NCBI GenBank assembly: GCA_043747745.1 | Contig: JAYTOP010000049.1 | Span: forward strand, 42,436-106,435 | DNA: 64,000 bases | Direction: 5' to 3' | Source: SZAS-103 sp043747745 | GTDB taxonomy: Bacteria > Pseudomonadota > Gammaproteobacteria > Xanthomonadales > Xanthomonadaceae | Shown here: one piece after another, positions 41,602-48,873 of the stretch | Position numbering within the stretch: position 1 is the first letter of the stretch | Layout of the letters: each line of letters opens with the position of its first letter | Notes under the pieces: model-generated | The model's database searches: none | What the model was told of the DNA's origin: nothing | Seen by the model: the letters and a program-made list of their open reading frames with translations, nothing else | Position numbers and translations under genes: made by a program

Positions 41602-43854
41602 GTGCGCAGCGCATACCGACAGGCGGCAATGTTTCTTGCACTGGTGGGACTCTATCTCGCCTGCAATACGTATGCCGTGCACTTCGCGAAAGGACCGGGC
41701 AATTTCGCGCTGTTCTGGCCGTCGTCCGGGCTCGCCCTTGCAGTCGTGGTGCGTTACGGGTTGCGTTGGGCATTGTTCGTCACCGTCGCGACCGTGCTGG
41801 ATGCGCTGCTGCGGACGCACACACCGCCGCTGGCGTTGTTGATCACATCGGTCGGCGACACCCTCGCCGTCGTTGCGGGCGGATGGGTCGTCCTGCGCAT
41901 ACCGTTGTCGGCCAATGCAGAATTCAGATCCGGCTTCCGCATGTTGCTCGGCGGGGCCGCACTGTCCGTCATCAGTGCAGCGATCGGCACTAGCGGCTTG
42001 CTCGTGACCGGCCTCTTGCCCGCGACCGAAGTTCCCGACGCCATGCTGCGCTGGGCGATGGGCGACCTGCTCGGTGTCGTCGCTGTCGCTCCCATGGTGG
42101 TGCTGTTCGGCTATCGCAACATCAGGCAGCTCCGCTTAGAGAAGTCCGAGAAAGCCGCACTCGAGAACGAGGCACTCTTCTGGAACATCGCACTGGTGTC
42201 CAGCTTCCTGCTGATGGCGTGGGGTGCGGCTATCGGCGGCCACTATTCGCTAGGGCTCGCCAGTCTGCCGCTCGCGGTGATGGTCTGGGGAGCATTGCGC
42301 TTCGAACCATTGCGAACGGCGATCGCGGTGTTGCTGACGGTCGGTTTGATCGAGAGCTTCGCCGGCCTTGGCATGACCGGCTTCGAGCAGCCAGTGCGCA
42401 CACTCGATAGCGTGATGATGATGTCTTATCTGTGCGTGCTGTCGGTGCTGCCGATGACCCTCGCGCTGGTCGTCAACGAAAGTCGCGTTGCCACCCGCAA
42501 GCTGCTGCGTCGCGCAAGCACCGATTCGCTGACCGGCCTGCCGAACCGCGCCGCGTTCGAGACGACGGTGCGCGATGCGCTGGCAAACCCGGCGATGCCG
42601 CCGCAGGCGCTGTGCTACATGGACCTGGACAACCTCAAGCTGGTCAACGACACCGCCAGCCATGCCGCCGGCGATGCGCTGATCGTCGGCGTCGCTGGCG
42701 TACTCAAGAGCAGCCTGCAACCCGGCGACGTGCTCGCGCATCTCGGTGCGGACGAATTCGCGCTGCAACTGCACAACTGCAGCGCCGCGACGGCGCGCGA
42801 CCGGGCGCAATCGCTGGTCCGCGCAGTAGAAGATTACCGCTGCAACTGGGAAGGCCGCACGCTGGCCACGACTACCAGTATCGGTGTTGTGCCTTATCTG
42901 TCTGGCGACGTGAATTTCTCGGCGCTGTTGTCGCAAGCCGATGCCGCGTGCTTTACCGCAAAGGAGCTCGGCGGCAACCGTGTGTGCGTAGCCGGTGCCA
43001 ACCGTGGCGATGTGCTGGATCGCACCGTCGCGATGCGCTGGGCCGTGCGCATCCGCGAGGCGCTGGAACAGCAGGCGTTCACCTTGTTCGCCCAGACCAT
43101 GACGCCGTTGCACCCTGGGCTGGAAAACGGCCGCCATTTCGAACTGTTGCTGCGCATGCACGACGGCGACAGCCGCACCTTGCTCACGCCCGATCGCTTC
43201 ATGCCGGCGGCAGAACGTTTCCGCCTGAGCGTGCCGATCGACCGGATGGTGGTCGACATGGCGCTGGACTGGCTGGAGTCGCATCCGGCCGAAGCGGCCA
43301 GCGTGTCGACCTGCGCGATCAACCTCAGCGGCGACGCGCTGATCGACGAAGCCTTCATCGGATTCATCGCCGAACGCCTGAGCCGCAGCAGCTTTCCATC
43401 GGACAGATTGTGCTTCGAGATCACCGAAACCAGCGCCGTGCGCGACCTCGGTCGTGCGCAGCGCTTCATCGACCAGTTGCGCGGGTTGGGTTGCAGGTTC
43501 GCACTCGACGACTTCGGAACCGGCTTCTGCTCCTTCAGCTATCTGCGTTCGCTGGACGTTGATTACTTCAAGATCGACGGCAGTTTCGTGCGTGAGATGG
43601 AGACGTCGTCGTTGTCGGCCGCCGTGGTCCGATCGATCACCCAGATCGCGCACGTGCTGCACAAGCGCACGATTGCCGAGCACACCGAAAGCGAACAGCT
43701 GCGCACGGCCCTGACCGAACTCGGCGTGGACTTCGCGCAGGGCTACGCGATCGATCGTCCGCAGCCACTGTCGACGTATTTCGAAGCCCCAGTCGCTTCA
43801 ACGATCGTCATGCCGGTGCCCGAGCTGTCCAATCCACATCTGGCAGCCGGCTGA
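41602..43854 (+). CDS. MASE1-GGDEF-EAL membrane protein
   Basis: This 750-residue protein has about eight N-terminal membrane helices (residues about 8-295) of MASE1 type (FALFWPSSGLALAVVVRYG). GGDEF begins DSLTGLPNRAAFE (about 307), but the signature is HLGADEFAL, with Ala for the second Gly. The EAL domain (about 480-735) keeps most phosphodiesterase residues: FELLLRM for EAL, ICFEITETSAV-type CFEITETSAV, LDDFGTGFCSF, YFKIDGSFV, IAEHTES and GYAIDRP. It is therefore more likely a c-di-GMP phosphodiesterase than a cyclase. GTG 41602 is used; ATG 41629 is an alternative. It follows the propeller gene by 90 bp. Confidence 0.88.
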   Translation: MRSAYRQAAMFLALVGLYLACNTYAVHFAKGPGNFALFWPSSGLALAVVVRYGLRWALFVTVATVLDALLRTHTPPLALLITSVGDTLAVVAGGWVVLRIPLSANAEFRSGFRMLLGGAALSVISAAIGTSGLLVTGLLPATEVPDAMLRWAMGDLLGVVAVAPMVVLFGYRNIRQLRLEKSEKAALENEALFWNIALVSSFLLMAWGAAIGGHYSLGLASLPLAVMVWGALRFEPLRTAIAVLLTVGLIESFAGLGMTGFEQPVRTLDSVMMMSYLCVLSVLPMTLALVVNESRVATRKLLRRASTDSLTGLPNRAAFETTVRDALANPAMPPQALCYMDLDNLKLVNDTASHAAGDALIVGVAGVLKSSLQPGDVLAHLGADEFALQLHNCSAATARDRAQSLVRAVEDYRCNWEGRTLATTTSIGVVPYLSGDVNFSALLSQADAACFTAKELGGNRVCVAGANRGDVLDRTVAMRWAVRIREALEQQAFTLFAQTMTPLHPGLENGRHFELLLRMHDGDSRTLLTPDRFMPAAERFRLSVPIDRMVVDMALDWLESHPAEAASVSTCAINLSGDALIDEAFIGFIAERLSRSSFPSDRLCFEITETSAVRDLGRAQRFIDQLRGLGCRFALDDFGTGFCSFSYLRSLDVDYFKIDGSFVREMETSSLSAAVVRSITQIAHVLHKRTIAEHTESEQLRTALTELGVDFAQGYAIDRPQPLSTYFEAPVASTIVMPVPELSNPHLAAG

Positions 43855-43936
43855 CAGCGCTGCCGCAACACCGCGCTGCGTTATACTGGACGCCATCCCG
43901 CATACCATCTGCGCCTCCTGCGAGGCGCCCTCCCGC

Positions 43937-45556
43937 ATGTCCGCACACCCAGCCTCGAACCATCTCGAAGAAACCCACCGCCGCCGCACGTTCGCGATCG
44001 TCTCGCATCCCGATGCCGGCAAGACCACGCTGACCGAGAAGTTGCTGCTGTTCGGCGGTGCGATCCAGATGGCCGGCAGCGTGAAGTCGCGCAAGGCCGC
44101 GCGCCACGCGACCTCGGACTGGATGGCGCTGGAAAAGGAGCGCGGCATTTCGGTGACGTCCTCGGTGATGCAGTTCCCGTACGAGGGCCGCATCGTCAAC
44201 CTGCTCGACACGCCGGGCCACGCCGACTTTTCCGAAGACACCTACCGCGTGCTGACTGCGGTCGACTCGGCGCTGATGGTGATCGATGTCGCCAAAGGCG
44301 TCGAGGAACGCACGATCAAGCTGATGGAAGTCTGCCGCCTGCGCGACACGCCGATCATGACCTTCATCAACAAGCTCGATCGCGAAGGCCGCAATCCGAT
44401 CGACCTGCTCGACGAAGTGGAGTCCGTCCTTGGCATCCAGTGCGCGCCGGTGACGTGGCCGATCGGCATGGGTTCGCGCCTCAAGGGCGTCGTCCACCTG
44501 CTGACCAACGAAGTGCACCTGTACGAACAGGGCCGCAATTTCACCCGCCAGGATTCAACGATCTTCGCATCGCTGGATGATCCGGGCGTTGAGGCTCGAA
44601 TCGGCGCGGACATGCTGCGCGAGGTGCGCGAGGAACTCGAACTGGTCGAAGGCGCGAGTCACTCGTTTGATATCCATGCCTATCTTGTCGGCAAGCAGAC
44701 GCCGGTGTTCTTCGGCTCGGCGGTCAACAATTTCGGCGTGCAGTTGCTGCTCGATTTCTTCGTCGAGCACGCGCCATCGCCCGCGCCGCGCATGACCACG
44801 ACGCGCGAAGTGCAGCCGGAAGAATCCGCGTTCACCGGCTTCGTGTTCAAGATCCAGGCCAACATGGACCCGATGCACCGCGACCGCGTCGCGTTCCTGC
44901 GCGTGTGCTCGGGTCGCTACGATGCGGCGATGAAGGCGTTCCACGTGCGCCTGGGCAAAGAGGTCAAGCTGGCGAACGCGCTGACCTTCATGGCCAGCGA
45001 TCGTGAGATCGTCGATACGGCCTATCCCGGCGACGTGATCGGCCTGCACAACCACGGCACGATCTCGATCGGCGACACCTTCACCGTCGGCGAAAAACTG
45101 TCCTATACCGGCATCCCGAATTTCGCGCCCGAACTCTTCCGCCGCGCGCGCCTGCGCGACCCACTCAAGCTCAAGCAGTTGCAGAAAGGTCTTGCGCAGT
45201 TGTCCGAGGAAGGCGCGACCCAGTTCTTCCGCCCGCTGATGAGCAACGACCTGATCCTCGGCGCGGTCGGCACGTTGCAGTTCGAGGTCGTCGCCTACCG
45301 TCTGAAAGACGAGTACGGCGTGGACGCGAGCTTCGAACCGGTCGGCGTGATCACCGCGCGCTGGGTGCATTGCGACAACGCGAAGAAGTTCGAGGAATTC
45401 CGCGAGAAGAACGCGCTGAACCTCGGCGTCGATGCGGCCGGGCAACTGGTTTATCTCGCGCCGACCAGGGTGAACCTGCAACTCGCGATCGAACGCGCGC
45501 CGGATGTGCGATTTGCGGCCACCCGCGAACACGCGCATGCGCTCGCAGTGGATTGA
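43937..45556 (+). CDS. prfC: peptide chain release factor 3
   Basis: This 539-residue GTPase removes RF1/RF2 from the ribosome after termination. G motifs are SHPDAGKTTLTEKLL, RGISVTSSVMQF, DTPGHADFSEDTYRVL and FINKLDREGR. The RF3-specific SRKAARHATSDWMALEKERG segment precedes G2. Domains II and III complete the protein, with normal length. A TATACT hexamer at 43882-43887 is a likely -10, giving a leader of about 45 bases. Confidence 0.97.
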   Translation: MSAHPASNHLEETHRRRTFAIVSHPDAGKTTLTEKLLLFGGAIQMAGSVKSRKAARHATSDWMALEKERGISVTSSVMQFPYEGRIVNLLDTPGHADFSEDTYRVLTAVDSALMVIDVAKGVEERTIKLMEVCRLRDTPIMTFINKLDREGRNPIDLLDEVESVLGIQCAPVTWPIGMGSRLKGVVHLLTNEVHLYEQGRNFTRQDSTIFASLDDPGVEARIGADMLREVREELELVEGASHSFDIHAYLVGKQTPVFFGSAVNNFGVQLLLDFFVEHAPSPAPRMTTTREVQPEESAFTGFVFKIQANMDPMHRDRVAFLRVCSGRYDAAMKAFHVRLGKEVKLANALTFMASDREIVDTAYPGDVIGLHNHGTISIGDTFTVGEKLSYTGIPNFAPELFRRARLRDPLKLKQLQKGLAQLSEEGATQFFRPLMSNDLILGAVGTLQFEVVAYRLKDEYGVDASFEPVGVITARWVHCDNAKKFEEFREKNALNLGVDAAGQLVYLAPTRVNLQLAIERAPDVRFAATREHAHALAVD

Positions 45557-45671
45557 GATTGGGCTAAGCTCGGCGCCATGCCTGCCCCGAGACATCCATG
45601 TTGCCGATGTATCGCCACGCCATACATCGCCACGCCATGCGTGGTCCCGTTGATGGAAGCGGCATGATCGG

Positions 45672-47339
45672 ATGAGCCTTGCATCGCCCCCATCGGTTCC
45701 AGGCGCGACGACGTCCTCGTCGCGCATCGCGGATGTGCTGGCCGGGCTCTCCATCGCTGGCCTGCTGTTGCCCGAAGCCGTTGCCTATTCCGGCATCGCG
45801 GGCCTGCCGCCGCAGGCCGGCGTGATCGCGTTGATCGCAGGACTTCTGTGTTACGGCCTGCTCGGCCGCAGCCGTTACGCGTTGGTTTCGGCGACATCGT
45901 CTTCGGCCGCGGTGCTGGCCGCAGGCACGCTCGCAATGGCCGGATCCGATTCAGTCTCGCGCGTTGCGCTCGCGGCCGCTCTGGTGGTGTTGAGTGGTGG
46001 CTGTTTCGTGATTGCTGGCGCCGTGCGCCTCGGTGGCCTGTCGCATCTGATCGCGCGACCCGTCTTGCGCGGCTACATCTTCGGCCTCGCCTGCGTGATC
46101 GCGCTGAAACAACTGCCGCATCTGTTCGGGTTGTCGGTGCAATCTCATTCCTTCGCGATGCTGCTGGTCGAACTGCTGCGCCGCATCGGCGATTGGCAGT
46201 CGGCAAGCATCGGCGTCGGCGTGATCGCCTTGTTGCTGCTGTTCGCGTGCGAACGTCTGCGCCGACTACCCGGCAGCCTGTTGGTCATCGCGATTGGCGT
46301 GGCGTTGTCGGGCTGGCTGGCGCAACGTGGCGTCGCGCTGATCGGCACGATCGCATTCGCACCGAGATGGGCGTTCCCGCGTTGGCCGACCGCCGACCAA
46401 TGGCTGCCTAGCATCGAACTCGCGACGGCGCTTGTGCTGATCCTGTACGCGGAGTCGTACACCGCCATCCGTTCCTTCGCGCTCAAGCACGGCGATCCGA
46501 TGGACGCCAATCGCGATCTCGTCGTGCTGGGCATCGCGAATGTCGTATCCGGCTTGTTGCAGGGCATGCCCGTCGGCGCTGGTTACTCGGGCACCGCGGC
46601 GAACGAGGCGGCCGGTGCGCGTTCGCGGATGGCCGGAATCGCCGCCGCTGTCGCGGTATCGCTGATGGTGTTGCTGCTGTTGCGGTGGATCGAACGCATC
46701 CCGCAACCCGTGCTTGCCGCCATCGTGATCCATGCGGTCAGCAAGTCGTGGCGGCTATCGACATTCAAGCCTTACCTGCGCTGGAAGCGCGACCGTTCGC
46801 TCGCGTTCGTCGCGGTGGTTGCAGTGCTTGCGCTCGGCATCCTCAACGGCTTGCTGCTCGCGATCGCGCTCAGCCTGATCCTGTTACTGCGCCAACTCTC
46901 GATGCCGCGCATCAGCGTGCTCGGACGGCTGGCCGACAGCTACGATTTCGTCAGCCTGACGCTGCATCCGCACGCAGCCGAAGTCGCTCGCGAACTGATC
47001 CTGCGGCCCGAGGAACCACTTTTCTTCGTGAATGCCGAGGCCACGTTCGCGCTCGCGAGGCAGCACGTGCGCGAGCGGCCCGGATTGCGACGGGTGATCC
47101 TCAGCCTCGAGGAATCGCCGGACCTGGACGGCACCGCGCTGGAGGCGTTGTCCGATTTCGCAACGTGGTTGCAGGCTCGCGATATCGTGCTGCGCGTTGC
47201 ACGATTGAAAGACGATACGCGCGAGTTGCTGCTGCGCGCGGGGTTGCCGCAATTGCCGGCAGGGGCGCTGGAGTATTGGAGTGTGGAGGATGCGGTGGTG
47301 GCGGAGGATGTGCCGACGACGCATCCGTTGTCATCCTGA
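45672..47339 (+). CDS. SulP family anion transporter with STAS domain
   Basis: This 555-residue inner-membrane transporter has about 12 hydrophobic segments (residues about 20-430). The SulP start motif is AGLSIAGLLLPEAVAYSGIAGLPPQ, and GAGYSGTAANEAAGARSRMA is the second signature. A cytosolic STAS domain covers about 440-550 (RVILSLEESPDLDGTALEAL). Substrate (sulfate, bicarbonate, dicarboxylate) cannot be inferred. The last codons and the TGA stop belong to a TTGTCATCCTGAGCG repeat motif, so the C-terminus may have been altered by insertion of repeat DNA. Confidence 0.9.
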   Translation: MSLASPPSVPGATTSSSRIADVLAGLSIAGLLLPEAVAYSGIAGLPPQAGVIALIAGLLCYGLLGRSRYALVSATSSSAAVLAAGTLAMAGSDSVSRVALAAALVVLSGGCFVIAGAVRLGGLSHLIARPVLRGYIFGLACVIALKQLPHLFGLSVQSHSFAMLLVELLRRIGDWQSASIGVGVIALLLLFACERLRRLPGSLLVIAIGVALSGWLAQRGVALIGTIAFAPRWAFPRWPTADQWLPSIELATALVLILYAESYTAIRSFALKHGDPMDANRDLVVLGIANVVSGLLQGMPVGAGYSGTAANEAAGARSRMAGIAAAVAVSLMVLLLLRWIERIPQPVLAAIVIHAVSKSWRLSTFKPYLRWKRDRSLAFVAVVAVLALGILNGLLLAIALSLILLLRQLSMPRISVLGRLADSYDFVSLTLHPHAAEVARELILRPEEPLFFVNAEATFALARQHVRERPGLRRVILSLEESPDLDGTALEALSDFATWLQARDIVLRVARLKDDTRELLLRAGLPQLPAGALEYWSVEDAVVAEDVPTTHPLSS

Positions 47340-47352
47340 GCGCAGCCAAGCA
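47328..47352 (+). repeat. TTGTCATCCTGAGCG motif at the end of the SulP gene
   Basis: TTGTCATCCTGAGCGCAGCC then AAGCATCT matches the motif at 24765-24791 beside cassette 1. It includes the SulP stop codon. Confidence 0.6.
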
Positions 47353-47393
47353 TCTGTAGGTGCTTTGGGCTAGAGCCCGAAGCAAAAAAACAT

Positions 47394-47646
47394 TTCGCGC
47401 TGTCGCGCGAGTTCATCTTTCTTGCTTGTCCAAGAAAGACGGAACCAGAAAGAAGACACCCCGAGCTACGCGTCCTGCGTGCATCCATGCACTCCGGGTT
47501 CGCGTGCGCCGACGGGATTTTTCGACGGTACATCCATGTACCGACGAAAAACGGCGTGCATCGTGCACGCCGCCCTACGGGCCTATCCGCCGCCGCCCGC
47601 CGCTGCGCAGGGGCCCCAAACCGCTGCGGGCATCCTGCCCTCGAAA
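47394..47646 (-). repeat. left inverted repeat (R2 copy c) of cassette 2
   Basis: About 250 bp, the inverted counterpart of 48602-48860. Its outer end TTTCGCGCTGTCGCGCGAGT resembles the outer end of the cassette 1 repeats. Inside are a palindrome around GGTACATCCATGTACC with AAAAA/TTTTT arms, and the CGGGGCCCC-type block reversed. The gap 47340-47719 contains this repeat and no gene. Confidence 0.85.
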
Positions 47647-47719
47647 GCGCATGCATCTTGTTGTTGTTTGATTCAAACAAGACTGAGATAGTCATCATAG
47701 TCTAGTCAGAGCTACGCAC

Positions 47720-48583
47720 ATGGATTCCTCCCCAACGACCCTTTACAAATACTTCGCGCCAGATCGGATCGATGTACTGACGAATGGTCTCATTCGTTAC
47801 AGCCCTTTAGGTGCTTTCAACGATCCATTTGAAGGTCGTCCAGAGATAACCTCACTGACCACTGAGACAAGCGCGAGGGATACTCTCAACGCCGTATTAC
47901 CGCAGGAAGCTAAGAACTCTTATGAGCGACTACCTGATCATGTTCGAGCAGTTTGCACATATGACATGTGGGAGGAATTGCTAACCCAGCACATGAAAGC
48001 TAAAGAGCCAGAGCTTATTAAGCTTTTTGACAACTTGACACCTTTAGTGCGAAATCTCTTGCCTCAAAAACTCGACGAGTTTTTGGGAGCTTTTTGTCTT
48101 TCTGAGGTTCCAGATAGCCTACTGATGTGGTCGCACTATGGCGCGAGCCATGCTGGCTTCGTTGTTGCATTCGATGCCCGACATTCTTATTTCCATGAAG
48201 AGAAGAGCCCAAACGACGAACTCAGACACCTACGACGCGTTGAGTATCGTGAAGCAAGACCTAGTGCCACGCTCACCGAGTTTGATGGCACTGACGTTTT
48301 CTTGGTCAAGAGTGGTCACTGGTCATACGAACGCGAGTGGCGAATCTTTCGAGCACTTTCAGAAGCGGAAACTATCTATCCCGGCGATCCGTTCGCCACT
48401 CATTTATTCCGCTACCCTCCTAGCGCAGTTCAAGCTGTGATTCTTGGCGAACGCACGTCTGCGCAAACTGCTCAGTCTGTCGCCGCAGCAATTCAGTCGA
48501 ATTGTTCGCTGAGTCATGTTCGCCTCAAACGAGCACGACCTGATGAGTCACATTTTCTACTGCGTATTGAGGCAGTCATTTAA
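47720..48583 (+). CDS. DUF2971 family protein (accessory)
   Basis: This 287-residue soluble protein fits DUF2971: an N-terminal LYKYFAPDRIDVLTNGLIRY, then FNDPFEGRPE, AFCLSEVPDSLLMWSHYGAS, GFVVAFDARHSYF and the C-terminal SYEREWRIF. The family is of unknown function and scattered in accessory DNA. It has visibly higher AT content and different codon use from SulP and ClpB, a sign of transfer. The gene is alone between inverted repeats R2c and R2b, in the same layout as the exonuclease gene at 25189. Confidence 0.85.
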   Translation: MDSSPTTLYKYFAPDRIDVLTNGLIRYSPLGAFNDPFEGRPEITSLTTETSARDTLNAVLPQEAKNSYERLPDHVRAVCTYDMWEELLTQHMKAKEPELIKLFDNLTPLVRNLLPQKLDEFLGAFCLSEVPDSLLMWSHYGASHAGFVVAFDARHSYFHEEKSPNDELRHLRRVEYREARPSATLTEFDGTDVFLVKSGHWSYEREWRIFRALSEAETIYPGDPFATHLFRYPPSAVQAVILGERTSAQTAQSVAAAIQSNCSLSHVRLKRARPDESHFLLRIEAVI

Positions 48584-48601
48584 GCGTGGGCAGGAATCGG
48601 G

Positions 48602-48860
48602 TTTTTTGCGGGCAGGATGCCCGCTGCTGTTCGGGGCCCCTGCGTAGCGGCGGGTGACGGCGGATAGACCCGCAGGGCGGCGTGCACGATGCGCGCCGTT
48701 TTTCGTCGGCACACGGATGTGCCGTCGAAAAATCCCGTCGTCGCACGCGCACCCGTAGCGCATGGATGCGCGAAGGGCGCGGAGCCCGGGGTGTCCTTCT
48801 TTCTGGTTCCGTCTTTCTTGGACAAGCAAGAAAGATGAACTCGCCCGCGCAGCGGGTGAA
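48602..48860 (+). repeat. right inverted repeat (R2 copy b) of cassette 2
   Basis: About 259 bp pairing with 47394-47646 in inverse orientation. Its blocks are CGGGGCCCCTGCGTAGCGGC, a TTTTTCGTCGG/CCGTCGAAAAA palindrome, TCTTTCTGGTTCCGTCTTTC and the outer end CGCCCGCGCAGCGGGTGAAA. The DUF2971 gene and this repeat meet the clpB stop within 14 bp. Confidence 0.85.
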
Positions 48861-48873
48861 ATGCACTTGATCT

